A stretch of DNA of 64,000 nucleotides, from the NCBI RefSeq assembly GCF_004354915.1, contig NZ_SMSI01000001.1, forward strand, positions 1,860,001 through 1,924,000, read 5' to 3'. The stretch's first letter is position 1; every line of letters begins with the position of its first letter. This DNA comes from Pseudohoeflea suaedae. Its GTDB lineage: Bacteria > Pseudomonadota > Alphaproteobacteria > Rhizobiales > Rhizobiaceae. Both the position numbers and the translations under genes were made by a program. The notes beneath the pieces are model-generated. The model saw only the letters and a program-made list of their open reading frames with translations. It did no database searches and was not told the origin of the DNA. This document shows positions 9,762 to 18,728 of this stretch, piece by piece.

Positions 9762-10523
9762 TCAGCATACAGTGGAGTTGCAGGCACGCAAATTGGCGAC
9801 TTTTTCCTCCAGCACATCAGCGCCCAGCGCGCCGAACACGGCTTCGTCGCCCACGATATAGGAGGGCGTGCCGTTGATGCCGAGCTGATCGGCCAGCGAA
9901 TAGGCCTGTTTGATGGACTGGGTCACCTCTTCGGTGTCCATTCCGGCGCGCAGTTTTTCCTCGTCGGCACCGAGCTTGAGAGCCAGATCGATGGCGCTCT
10001 GCTCGGTCGCACGTCCGTCCGAGCCGAGAAGCGTGCGGTGGAACTCGCCGTACTTCTCCGGCATCAGTTCGCGGAAGGACATGGCCACGCGGTGGGCGGC
10101 GAGCGAATCCGGTCCGAGGATCGGGAACTCCTTGAGCACGAAGCGGACCTGATCGTCACCCTCGATGATGGCGTTCATGTCTTCGAGGGCGTGCTTGCAG
10201 TAGCCGCAATTATAGTCGAAGAACTCGACGATCGTGACATCGCCATCGGGATTGCCCAGGACGATGTCCTGCGGGTCGGCGGTCAACGCGTCGCGGTTGG
10301 CGGCGATCGCCGCCTTGGCCTTCTCGGAGGCTTCCGCTTCCTGCCTAGTCTGAAGGGCGGTCTGCATTTCCTCGAGCAGTTCAGGGTTTGCAAGAAGATA
10401 CTCGCGGATGAAGGCGCCCATTTCGGCCTTCTGCGCATCGTCGAGGGCGAATGCCGGTGAGACGAAAGCGGTGGAGGCCGCGAGAACGGCGGCCATGGCG
10501 CCGGTGGTCAGTTTCTTGAGCAT
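9762..10523 (-). CDS. DsbA-family periplasmic thiol:disulfide oxidoreductase
   Basis: 253 residues. Signal peptide about 1-26 (MLKKLTTGAMAAVLAASTAFVSPAFA). An N-terminal helical segment (about 27-75) of the ScsC/Com1 type comes before the thioredoxin fold. The active site is FFDYNCGYCKHA (CxxC = CGYC). The cis-Pro loop is GINGTPSYIVGD. Two further cysteines lie at the very C-terminus (ACNSTVC). It probably makes or isomerises disulfides in exported proteins. The start at 10523 has AAGGGA upstream. It is 58 nt downstream of the M48/TPR protease gene on the same strand, so both may be co-transcribed as periplasmic quality-control genes. Confidence 0.9.
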   Translation of the reverse strand: MLKKLTTGAMAAVLAASTAFVSPAFALDDAQKAEMGAFIREYLLANPELLEEMQTALQTRQEAEASEKAKAAIAANRDALTADPQDIVLGNPDGDVTIVEFFDYNCGYCKHALEDMNAIIEGDDQVRFVLKEFPILGPDSLAAHRVAMSFRELMPEKYGEFHRTLLGSDGRATEQSAIDLALKLGADEEKLRAGMDTEEVTQSIKQAYSLADQLGINGTPSYIVGDEAVFGALGADVLEEKVANLRACNSTVC

Positions 10524-10581
10524 TGTCGTTCCCTTTCCGCGCGTCCCGAGGAGGGCTCGGGCGCTGATCGTATGGTTCATG

Positions 10582-11982
10582 TTACTTGGCCACCGCGAGA
10601 ATGTCGCTTGCGCGGCGGGCGCCGGGCGTTCCCTTGGGCAGGCGCTGGAGCGCGCGGGCGGCAAATACCTGCGCATCGCGCATCGAGCCGGCGCGGAAAT
10701 GTCCTTCAGCCATGGCCAGATCCGCATTTCCGACGTCACCCGACAGCGCATAGGCCTGCGACAGGTGCAGATAGGCGTTGAGATTATCCGGGTCCGACTG
10801 GATGGCGGCACGGAAGCTGTCGAGCGACTTCTTCGCGTTTTCCGCCTTGCCGGTCGAAAGCAGCGCAAAGGCATAGCGCGAGCGGATCAACCCGTCGGGA
10901 TCCTTGGCGAGCTTCATCGAGCGGGCGAACGCATTCGCCGCATCCTCGGGGCGGCGCAGCTTGAGCAGGATCTCGCCGCGGAACTCGTGGAAATAGCCGT
11001 TGTTCGGCGCGGATTTGAGAAGCTCGTCCATCTTCGCCAAGGCCGAGCGCGAGTTGCCGGACAGATCGGTGGCGATGGCATCGCCATAGCGATATGCCAA
11101 CGAGGAGCGATCGCGACCCACGGCCCGGGCGACGGCTGCCTGACCACCGGCAAAGGCTGCGATCTTGGCGCGAGCCAGTTGGTGGCGCTGCATCAGCGCC
11201 GGCGGATCGGCCTTGTCGAAATAGGGGCTTTCATGGGCGAGCGTTTCGAGCATGGCGATGCGTTCGCGTGGCAGAGGATGGCTGATCTGGTAGGGATCGA
11301 CCTGAACGCCGGCGAGCGCCAGGTTCGAGGAAAAGCGCTCGAAGGTCTTGAGCATGCCCTTGGTCGACTGCTGGGTTGCGCGCAGATATTTCGCGGCGGC
11401 CTGGTCGGCATTCATTTCTTCCGAGCGGCGGTAGCTCAACAATCCCCGCATGGCGACGCCGGGCGCCGCCGTCACCAGTGCGCTGCCCGCCGAGGTGCCG
11501 CTGCGTGAGCCGGCCACGGATCCCGCGGCCATGGCGCCGATACCCAGAAGTCCGCCGACGATCGCCATCGTGCGTGCACGTTCCATCTGTTCGCGCAGGC
11601 GCTGCTGGTGCCCGCCGGCCAGGTGTCCGGTTTCATGGGCAAGCACGCCGATGATCTCGTTTGGCGTCTCTGCCGCCATGATCGCCCCGGTATTGACGAA
11701 GATGCGCCGTCCGGCAACGAAGGCGTTGAAGGATTCGTCGTTGACGAGGACCACCTCGATACCGCGGCGCGAGAGGCCCGCCGCCTGCAGGATCGGAGAG
11801 GTGTAATCCTTCAGAAGCGTCTCGATCTCGGCATCGCGGATCACGGCGACACGGCCCTGCTGGGCCTGCGCGGGTTGAGCGATGAAGGGAAGGACGATCG
11901 AGGTGGCGATCACCGCGCGGCTTGCAAGACGGCCGGTCAGCGTCGCAATAGATCTGGCAGGATTGAGGAGTTTTCGCATCAT
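10582..11982 (-). CDS. M48 family metalloprotease with TPR repeats (BepA-like)
   Basis: 466 residues. Signal peptide about 1-41 (ending AQPAQAQ). The zinc motif is HETGH at 116-120; the third ligand is the Glu of SEEMNADQAA. A hydrophobic glycine-rich stretch follows the motif (MAIVGGLLGIGAMAAGSVAG). The C-terminal half has TPR repeats (for example YFHEFRGEILLKLRRPEDAANAFARSMKLAKDPD). The layout matches BepA/YfgC, a periplasmic protease-chaperone that monitors outer-membrane protein assembly; that role is inferred from the family. It is divergent from the aminotransferase gene. Confidence 0.92.
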   Translation of the reverse strand: MMRKLLNPARSIATLTGRLASRAVIATSIVLPFIAQPAQAQQGRVAVIRDAEIETLLKDYTSPILQAAGLSRRGIEVVLVNDESFNAFVAGRRIFVNTGAIMAAETPNEIIGVLAHETGHLAGGHQQRLREQMERARTMAIVGGLLGIGAMAAGSVAGSRSGTSAGSALVTAAPGVAMRGLLSYRRSEEMNADQAAAKYLRATQQSTKGMLKTFERFSSNLALAGVQVDPYQISHPLPRERIAMLETLAHESPYFDKADPPALMQRHQLARAKIAAFAGGQAAVARAVGRDRSSLAYRYGDAIATDLSGNSRSALAKMDELLKSAPNNGYFHEFRGEILLKLRRPEDAANAFARSMKLAKDPDGLIRSRYAFALLSTGKAENAKKSLDSFRAAIQSDPDNLNAYLHLSQAYALSGDVGNADLAMAEGHFRAGSMRDAQVFAARALQRLPKGTPGARRASDILAVAK

Positions 11983-12159
11983 CAGTCCGTATTAAACGTC
12001 TGTAGCCCAAATGAAAATGGGCGCGGACGAAGCTTCGCCCCGGCTCGCAGTCTTGTGATCGCCATGACAATGGGGCATTTGTGCGGCCACACCCGAGATG
12101 TGCCTGATCGTTCCAGTATCGATCCGGTCGATGTTGCAGATGAACCACCCGGAGACAGG

Positions 12160-13323
12160 ATGACACGCCAGAAGCGCCCCAGCGTCGAGCCGTTCCACGC
12201 CATGGACGTGCTCGCCGAAGCCACGCGGTTGAAAGGCGAGGGGAACGACGTTGTTTCACTCGCCGTCGGCCAACCGGCTCATCCCGCGCCGAGGCCGGCG
12301 CTGGAAGCCGCACGAAAGGCACTGGAAGCGGGCCGTATCGGTTACACCGACGCGCTCGGCACGGCAGGCCTGCGCAAGGCGATCGCAAACTACTACGAAC
12401 ATCGCCATGCCGTATCCATCGACCCGGCGCGGATCGCCGTCACGAACGGCTCGTCGGCCGGTTTCAATCTGACATTCCTGCAGTTCTTCGTGCCTGGCGA
12501 AACCGTTGCGATCTCCCGGCCGGGCTATCCCGCCTACCGCAACATTCTGGCCGCCCTCGGCCTCAGGGTGGCGGAAATCCCGGTGGGTGCGGATACGCAT
12601 TATGTCCTCACCCCCGCCGCCATCGAGGCATGGGAGCAGGAGAATGGTGTCGGCGTCGATGGCGTGATGGTGGCAAGTCCAGCCAATCCGACCGGCACTG
12701 TGACCGCTAAAGCCGATCTCAAGGCGCTCGCGGACTGGTGCGAGGCCCGCGATGCGGTCTTCATCTCCGACGAGATCTATCACGGTCTGACGTTTTCCGG
12801 TGAGGAGACGACGGCGCTGGAGGTCTCCGACCGGGCTATCGTCATCAACTCTTTCTCGAAATATTTCTGCATGACCGGCTGGCGCGTCGGCTGGATGGTG
12901 CTGCCCGAGGATCTGGTGCGTCCCGTCGAGTGCCTCTCCCAGAGCCTCTATATCAGCGCGCCCGAACTCTCCCAGATTGCCGCCGAAGCGGCTTTCGACG
13001 GCATTGCCGAGATGGAGGAGGTGAAGGCCGGTTATGCGAGAAACCGCGAACTGCTCGCCCGTCGCCTGCCGGAACTCGGCCTTCCGCTTGCCGCTCCCAT
13101 GGATGGCGCTTTCTACGCGCTATGCGACGTCTCCCGTTTCACCAATGATTCGATGGCCTTCGCCAGAAGGATGCTGCGGGAAACCTTCGTGGCCGCCACG
13201 CCGGGCCGCGACTTCGACCCGGTGGAGGGCCACCGGCTGATCCGCTTTTCCTATGCCGGAAGCCATTCCGAAATGGAGACAGCGCTCGCGCGCATGGAAG
13301 CCTGGCTCCCCGAGCAGGGCTGA
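12160..13323 (+). CDS. PLP-dependent aminotransferase, class I/II
   Basis: 387 residues, fold type I. The PLP lysine is in NSFSKYFCMTGWRVGWMVLP; the substrate/PLP residues ASPANPTGTV and FISDEIYHGL are present. The C-terminal arginine that binds the substrate carboxylate is in LIRFSYAG. It resembles the aspartate/aromatic aminotransferase group, but the amino acid substrate is not determinable. The start at 12160 has GGAGA five bases upstream and matches the family; the open frame further upstream overlaps the divergent M48 gene and is not used. A terminator shared with rne follows. Confidence 0.9.
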   Translation: MTRQKRPSVEPFHAMDVLAEATRLKGEGNDVVSLAVGQPAHPAPRPALEAARKALEAGRIGYTDALGTAGLRKAIANYYEHRHAVSIDPARIAVTNGSSAGFNLTFLQFFVPGETVAISRPGYPAYRNILAALGLRVAEIPVGADTHYVLTPAAIEAWEQENGVGVDGVMVASPANPTGTVTAKADLKALADWCEARDAVFISDEIYHGLTFSGEETTALEVSDRAIVINSFSKYFCMTGWRVGWMVLPEDLVRPVECLSQSLYISAPELSQIAAEAAFDGIAEMEEVKAGYARNRELLARRLPELGLPLAAPMDGAFYALCDVSRFTNDSMAFARRMLRETFVAATPGRDFDPVEGHRLIRFSYAGSHSEMETALARMEAWLPEQG

Positions 13324-13344
13324 GGCCGGTATCGCGTGTGAAAC

Positions 13345-13377
13345 AAAAAAGCCGGCGAGATGATCGCCGGCTTTTTT
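13345..13377. terminator. bidirectional intrinsic terminator
   Basis: Perfect stem AAAAAAGCCGGCGA / TCGCCGGCTTTTTT with loop GATGA. It lies between the converging aminotransferase (plus) and rne (minus) genes and has a U-run in either direction. Confidence 0.95.
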
Positions 13378-13396
13378 CTGACATGTCTGGCTGTTC

Positions 13397-16300
13397 TCAG
13401 AAGAACCCGCCGCCGCCGCGGCGCTGCCACCATCCGCCCTTCTTGGGCTTGTCGTCCTTCTTCTCGTCCGTGCCGGACGATGTGACGACGGGCGCGGTCG
13501 CGATGGCCGACAGGTCGGTCTGCGCCTTGCGGTCACGCTTCGGCGCGTCCTCGCTGTCGGCGGAAGCATCGGCTGCTACCGGCTCGGCCTCGGCGACAGG
13601 TGCGGTTGCCGCTGCGGCCACATCCATTTCTTCTGCGGCCATGGCGTCCTCCGCAGGCTTGTCGTCGGCCTTGGCATCGTCGGCCTTGGCTTCGGCGGCT
13701 TCCTTCTCGGCATCAGCCTTCTTGGAGCGGCTGCGGCGCGGGCGGGCAGGCTTCTTCTTCTCTGTCTTGCCCTCGTCGGCCTCTGCCTTGCTTTCGTCAG
13801 AGGCCGGAGCTTCTTCCGCTTTCACCTCGGCATCGGCCTCGGCGGCCGCGACTGCCGGCTCGGCCTGAGGCTTCTGTTCCGGCTTGGGATCGGGCTGCGG
13901 CGTGGTGTCGATCTCCTCGTCGTCCCACTGCTGGCCGTTCTCGTCGCTGGACTGACGGTTGTCGTCGCGGTTGCGGCGTCCACCGCGCTTGCCGCGCCGG
14001 CGCTTCTTGCCCGAACGGTTGTGGTCGTTGTCGTCGCCGTCCTGCCCGGAAGCGTTCGACTGGTCGTCCGAACCATCGTCGTCGGATGTGTCGTCGTCCG
14101 CATCGTCGTCGTTCGACTGATCGTCCGAGCCTTGCGCACTGGCGTCGCCCTCATTGCCACGGCGGCCACGGCGGCGACGGCGACGGCGGCGGCGACCGGA
14201 CTTGTTGTTGTCCTCATCCTGGCTGCGGTCGTCGTCCGACGAGTTCGAACGGGCTTCGCTTGCCTCTTCCTCGTCATCGGTGTCGATCACCACGTCGTCG
14301 TCGGCCTCTTCCTCGTAGGAGGGGCTGTTGGCGTGGATGTGTTCCAAAGTGACCGGATTGTCGACCGGCGCGCCACGGTCGATGGCGAAATGCTGGCTGC
14401 CGACATCCGGGTCGGAGGCAAAGGCGATCGTCAGGCCGAAGCGCGTTTCCAGATCGATGATCGTGTCGCGCTTGTTGTTGAGCATGTAGAGCGCGGTTTC
14501 ACCGGTGGTGCGCACCGTGATGTGGTGGGTGGTGTGCTTGAGCAGATATTCCTCGATCCCGCGCAGCACGTGGAGCGCCACGGAGGAGGGGGAGCGCACG
14601 TGGCCGGTGCCGCCGCAATGGGCGCAGACCTGCATGGTGCTTTCGAGCACCGAGGCACGGATACGCTGGCGCGACATTTCCAGAAGTCCGAAATGCGAGA
14701 TGCGCCCGACCTGGATGCGGGCCCGGTCGTGCTTGAGGCACTCCTTGACCCTCTTTTCCACCGCACGGTTGTTGCGGTTTTCTTCCATGTCGATGAAGTC
14801 GATGACGATCAGGCCGGCAAGGTCGCGCAGACGCAGCTGGCGCGCCACTTCCTCGGCGGCTTCCAGGTTGGTCTGGAGCGCGGTGTCCTCGATCGAGTGC
14901 TCGCGCGTCGACCGGCCGGAGTTGACGTCGATGGCGACCAGCGCCTCGGTCTGGTTGATGATGATGTAGCCGCCGGATTTCAGCGTCACCTGGGGCTGGA
15001 CCATCTTGTCGAGCTGGGCGTCGATGCCCGAGCGCGCGAAGATCGGCATGAGATCCTTGTAGGGCTGAACCACCTTGGCGTGGCTCGGCATCAGCATCTT
15101 CATGAAATCCTTGGCTTCGCGGTAGCCTTCCTCGCCGGACACGACGATCTCGCTGATATCCTTGTTGTAGAGGTCGCGGATCGAACGCTTGATGAGCGAA
15201 CCTTCCTCGTAGACGAGCGCCGGTGCGGTCGACTTGAGGGTGAGGTTGCGGACATTGTCCCACAGCCGCATCAGATATTCGAAGTCGCGCTTGATCTCGA
15301 CCTTGGTGCGGTTGGCGCCGGCGGTGCGCAGGATGACGCCCATGCCCTGCGGCACTTCCAGCTCGCGTGCGATTTCCTTGAGACGCTTGCGGTCGGTCAC
15401 ATTGGTGATCTTGCGGGAGATGCCGCCGCCACGTGCGGTGTTCGGCATCAGGACCGAATAACGGCCGGCGAGCGAGAGATAGGTGGTCAGCGCCGCGCCC
15501 TTGTTGCCACGCTCTTCCTTGACGACCTGAACCAGCAGGATCTGCCGGCGCTTGATGACTTCCTGGATGCGGTACTGCTTGCGCTGCTTGCGGCGCGAAC
15601 GGTCCGGGACTTCCTCGAGTGCGTCTTCCGAACCGACGGATTCGACCTTCGCCTTCGGGCCGTCGCCATTGTCATCGCCATCATCGTCGGAATCGTCGCC
15701 GTCATCGTCGTCGGAGATGACCTTTTCGACGGGTTCGGAGATCTCGTCGGCCTCGACCTCGGCCGCCATTGTGTCCGGCTTCTTGGTGTCAGCCGGCGCG
15801 TCATCGGAGGCGTCGTTCGGGGTGTCGAGCGATTCGGCGACGATGTCGGCAGGGTTTTCCGCAGCCGGCACATCGGAGGCTTGATCGTCCGAGGCGGCTT
15901 CCTCCGAGCCATTGTCGTCGGACGAAGCATCCTGGTCGGCGTTCTCGTCCGAAGCGGCTGCGGCGTCCTTGGGCTTGCGGCGCGACCGGCGCGAGCGGCG
16001 GGACCGGCGTTCCTTGCCGTTGTCCTCATCACCCGAGGCTTCAGCGGTTTCGCCGTCCTTGTCCTCGGTGTCGTCGCTGTCGGCCTGTTCGCTGGCCTTG
16101 CTGGCGTTCCTGTCCCTGGACTTGCCCTTGCGGCCGCGTGACGACCTGGCGGCGCGTTCGTCGTCGTCATCATCCTCGGCGCGGGCTTCGGCGGCTTCCT
16201 CTTCGAGAAGGGCCTGCCGGTCGGCGAGCGGGATCTGGTAATAGTCGGGGTGGATTTCGGAGAAGGCGAGGAAGCCGTGACGATTGCCGCCGTAATCGAC

Positions 16301-16474
16301 GAAGGCGGCCTGGAGCGAAGGCTCCACGCGGGTCACTTTGGCCAGATAGATGTTTCCGCGCAGCTGTTTCTTGTGCTGCGATTCGAAATCGAATTCCTCT
16401 ATGCGGTTTCCACGAACGACGACGACGCGGGTCTCCTCGGGATGGGAGGCGTCGATGAGCATTTTCTCAGACAT
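13397..16474 (-). CDS. rne: ribonuclease E
   Basis: RNase E, 1025 residues. It is the endoribonuclease that initiates mRNA decay and matures rRNA and tRNA, and it scaffolds the degradosome. The S1 domain starts near residue 36 (RGNIYLAKVTRVEPSLQAAFVDYG). It is split by a roughly 190-residue acidic, low-complexity insert (about 100-290), as is usual in alphaproteobacteria. The catalytic DNase I-like part contains IVIDFIDMEENRNNRAVEKRVKE. The zinc-link CAHCGGTGH is near residue 615. The C-terminal 300 residues alternate acidic and Arg-rich blocks (GRRRRRRRRRGRRG) for RNA and partner binding. The start at 16474 (MSEKMLIDASHPEETR) has GAGGAG 9 nt upstream. Confidence 0.97.
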   Translation of the reverse strand: MSEKMLIDASHPEETRVVVVRGNRIEEFDFESQHKKQLRGNIYLAKVTRVEPSLQAAFVDYGGNRHGFLAFSEIHPDYYQIPLADRQALLEEEAAEARAEDDDDDERAARSSRGRKGKSRDRNASKASEQADSDDTEDKDGETAEASGDEDNGKERRSRRSRRSRRKPKDAAAASDENADQDASSDDNGSEEAASDDQASDVPAAENPADIVAESLDTPNDASDDAPADTKKPDTMAAEVEADEISEPVEKVISDDDDGDDSDDDGDDNGDGPKAKVESVGSEDALEEVPDRSRRKQRKQYRIQEVIKRRQILLVQVVKEERGNKGAALTTYLSLAGRYSVLMPNTARGGGISRKITNVTDRKRLKEIARELEVPQGMGVILRTAGANRTKVEIKRDFEYLMRLWDNVRNLTLKSTAPALVYEEGSLIKRSIRDLYNKDISEIVVSGEEGYREAKDFMKMLMPSHAKVVQPYKDLMPIFARSGIDAQLDKMVQPQVTLKSGGYIIINQTEALVAIDVNSGRSTREHSIEDTALQTNLEAAEEVARQLRLRDLAGLIVIDFIDMEENRNNRAVEKRVKECLKHDRARIQVGRISHFGLLEMSRQRIRASVLESTMQVCAHCGGTGHVRSPSSVALHVLRGIEEYLLKHTTHHITVRTTGETALYMLNNKRDTIIDLETRFGLTIAFASDPDVGSQHFAIDRGAPVDNPVTLEHIHANSPSYEEEADDDVVIDTDDEEEASEARSNSSDDDRSQDEDNNKSGRRRRRRRRRGRRGNEGDASAQGSDDQSNDDDADDDTSDDDGSDDQSNASGQDGDDNDHNRSGKKRRRGKRGGRRNRDDNRQSSDENGQQWDDEEIDTTPQPDPKPEQKPQAEPAVAAAEADAEVKAEEAPASDESKAEADEGKTEKKKPARPRRSRSKKADAEKEAAEAKADDAKADDKPAEDAMAAEEMDVAAAATAPVAEAEPVAADASADSEDAPKRDRKAQTDLSAIATAPVVTSSGTDEKKDDKPKKGGWWQRRGGGGFF

Positions 16475-16598
16475 GTAGTTGGTGCTCCTCGCCACTGAGC
16501 GGCCGAGCTCCGGCCGGGCGCGCGTGAGCGTCTTCCCGGATGTCGCAGGGCGGGGGTGGCGGATAAATGATGGTCCGGGCCGGGGACGGGCGCGTCAT

Positions 16599-16641
16599 GC
16601 AATTCAGCCAGCGGCAATGCCGCTGGCTTCCTGTGAATTGC
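16599..16641 (-). promoter_or_regulatory. nested hairpin in the rne 5' leader
   Basis: AGCCAGCGGC (16606-16615), loop AAT, GCCGCTGGCT (16619-16628): a perfect 10-bp stem. It is enclosed by a second arm pair, GCAATTC (16599-16605) and GAATTGC (16635-16641). No U-run follows on either strand, so it is not a terminator. It lies 125-167 nt upstream of the rne start. RNase E autoregulates through its 5' UTR in enterobacteria; a similar role here is inference. Confidence 0.45.
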
Positions 16642-16804
16642 TGCTTTTCGCTGTTGCACCATCGAACGGCCGGCCGGATATACCTATAATTGTGATCCTT
16701 GCGGATCGATGAATTCCCGTTTCCGGGATGCGGGCTGTTGCGCCGCGCATGTTGGCAAGCTGGCTTGCCGGACTTCTACAAACACGCGACCTCGGACACA
16801 CCGA

Positions 16805-16834
16805 TTGGGTATCTATGTACCCGGGTCGTATAAA
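16805..16834 (+). promoter_or_regulatory. candidate sigma70 promoter upstream of amiC
   Basis: TTGGGT (16805-16810), an 18-bp spacer, then TATAAA (16829-16834). It points toward amiC, with a leader of about 415 nt if transcription starts near 16841. Confidence 0.45.
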
Positions 16835-17255
16835 TTTTCGCTCGGGGCTCCTGCCGGGGTCCTCACCTCTGCCCGGATGCCCTTCATCGGGACGCAAAGT
16901 CCATGGACGACGACCGCTCCGCCTTTCAAACCGCTTGTTTTCCGATGGTTCGGAACCGGGCGATCAGGGGTTGGCAGGTCCGTCAAAACTTTGCCTCCAT
17001 CTAGGCTTTTATGTTTTGTGCGACAATCTGGCAAGCCGAAAAACTATCGCCGCTCATATGGTTGGCATGGATTGGTGGATAAGCATGCCGCAACGGAACG
17101 CGCTTCGCTCCATGGTGTCTCGGGAGCCCCCAAATGTGAGGGGAAGCGGCCTGTCGCGCTGACAGCCCATCACATGGGGTCTGACGCAGGGGAGGCGAAT
17201 CGGTCATTTTCCGCAGCGATTGCGGCGGGGTTGCAGGGCCGGTTGAAAGGGAAGC

Positions 17256-18506
17256 ATGACGAAACGGGGAAGTTTTGGCGCGAAAGCTCTGGTTGCCGCG
17301 ATGGTCTTGGCGGCGGGTCTCGGCATCGCGCCTTCCGTGCCGGCGCAACCCTTCGCGCCGGCCGCGCTCAAGCAGGAAGACGGCGCCAAGCCCGCGGTCG
17401 CCTTTGCTGCGCGCATCGTGGCCGACGAAGCGCGGGCCCGCATCATCGTGGAGTTCGAATCCAGGCCGGATTTCACCATACGCTATCTCGACCGCCCCGA
17501 TCGTATCGTCGTCGATCTTTCCCCCGTGACCTTCGCGTTCGATGCCAAGTCGGTGGAGGCGCGGGGGCTTGTCGGCTCCCTGCGCTATGGCGGCGCGGGC
17601 GAAGGCCGCTCGCGCCTCGTTCTCGGCCTGAAGGGGCCGGCGCGGCTCGATACCGCCAAGATCGAGCCGATGGAGAGCGGCGCCGGATTTCGCCTCGTGC
17701 TCGATGCCGTGGCAACCGGCCGCGAGGCGTTTTCCGAGCTTGCCGCCGGCACCGACTGGACCGTCGTGGTCAAAGGCGCGCGCAAGGCGCAGGAAGGCGA
17801 GGGGGATGGCAAGCCTTTCACCGTCGTCGTCGATGCGGGTCATGGCGGCATCGACAGCGGCGCGGAGGGCGTGAACGGCACCAAGGAGAAGGACGTCACC
17901 CTTGCCTTCGCCCAGGCGCTCGAAGAGGCCCTTTCGAATCTCGACGACATTCGAGTGGTCATGACGCGCACTTCGGACGAGTTCATTTCACTGTCGGGTC
18001 GTCTCAGGGCTGCGCATGCCGCGGATGCCGACCTGTTTCTGTCGCTTCATGCCGATTCGATCCGCATCCGCCGTCTGCGCGGGGCGACCGTCTATACACT
18101 TTCGGATCGCGCCTCCGACGCGGTTGCCGAAACGCTGGCTGCGGAAGCCAATCATGACGAGGCCGTCGTCGGCGACGTGTTCGAACAGGCGCCCGAATCC
18201 GTGGCGGGAATTCTCGTCGATCTGGCGCGCAACGAGACGCGGGTTTTCTCGACCGGACTCGCCGGCGAGATCATCGAATCGTTCGAGGGTGAGGTGAACC
18301 TCATCAAGAACCCGCACCGCCAGGCGGGTTTCCGGGTCCTGCAGTCGCCCGATCTGCCTTCCGCGCTGGTGGAACTCGGCTATCTCTCCAACCCCGAGGA
18401 CGAGAAACTGCTGACCGACGAGGCCTGGCGCGAGAGCACGGCCGGACTGCTCGCGCAGTCGATAAAGGCTTACCGGACAACGATTTTGGCTGCTGGAAAA
18501 CGATAA
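17256..18506 (+). CDS. amiC: N-acetylmuramoyl-L-alanine amidase (AmiC-type)
   Basis: 416 residues. Signal peptide about 1-30. An AMIN domain (about 45-140; RIIVEFESRPDFTIRYLDRPDRIVVDL) targets the enzyme to peptidoglycan at the septum. The Amidase_3 zinc domain (about 190-410) shows VVVDAGHGGIDSGAEG (first zinc His), LFLSLHADSIR and ALVELGYLSNPEDEKLL. It cleaves the amide bond between MurNAc and the stem peptide during daughter-cell separation. The start at 17256 has AAGGGA upstream. Such amidases need a LytM-domain activator, and a candidate is encoded at 58511. The next gene, mrcA, is 222 nt downstream. Confidence 0.95.
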   Translation: MTKRGSFGAKALVAAMVLAAGLGIAPSVPAQPFAPAALKQEDGAKPAVAFAARIVADEARARIIVEFESRPDFTIRYLDRPDRIVVDLSPVTFAFDAKSVEARGLVGSLRYGGAGEGRSRLVLGLKGPARLDTAKIEPMESGAGFRLVLDAVATGREAFSELAAGTDWTVVVKGARKAQEGEGDGKPFTVVVDAGHGGIDSGAEGVNGTKEKDVTLAFAQALEEALSNLDDIRVVMTRTSDEFISLSGRLRAAHAADADLFLSLHADSIRIRRLRGATVYTLSDRASDAVAETLAAEANHDEAVVGDVFEQAPESVAGILVDLARNETRVFSTGLAGEIIESFEGEVNLIKNPHRQAGFRVLQSPDLPSALVELGYLSNPEDEKLLTDEAWRESTAGLLAQSIKAYRTTILAAGKR

Positions 18507-18728
18507 AGTGATATGGAAAATAAGTGTGTCATGATAGATTCGGGCGTGGCAACGTCGCAACACCCGTGATTCCCGTGCGCTGGCGGATTGGGCAGGACCC
18601 CGATCCGGCCCTAATTTGCGCACATTGTCCGGGCTTAGGCGTTGTCGGAAGTGTCCGGTATTCCCGGCCTGGCAATGGGTTGGTGCACAGGCACGTGTGT
18701 TTTTTAACCGCAAGCGGTAAGTAAGCGA

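Larger units (their letters stand above)
16475..17255. other. 781-bp divergent intergenic region, rne and amiC leaders
   Basis: No credible protein-coding gene. The rne leader side contains a strong nested hairpin (16599-16641). The amiC side contains a sigma70-like promoter at 16805-16834, leaving a leader of about 415 nt before amiC. Further short inverted repeats occur, for example GGCAA/TTGCC near 16754-16769. A small RNA encoded here is possible but unproven. Confidence 0.5.

Noticed and set aside
14021-16141. Plus-strand open frame of 706 codons inside rne
   Set aside because: Antisense to the acidic and Arg-rich parts of RNase E; the low-complexity Val/Asp/Gly translation arises from the repetitive codons.
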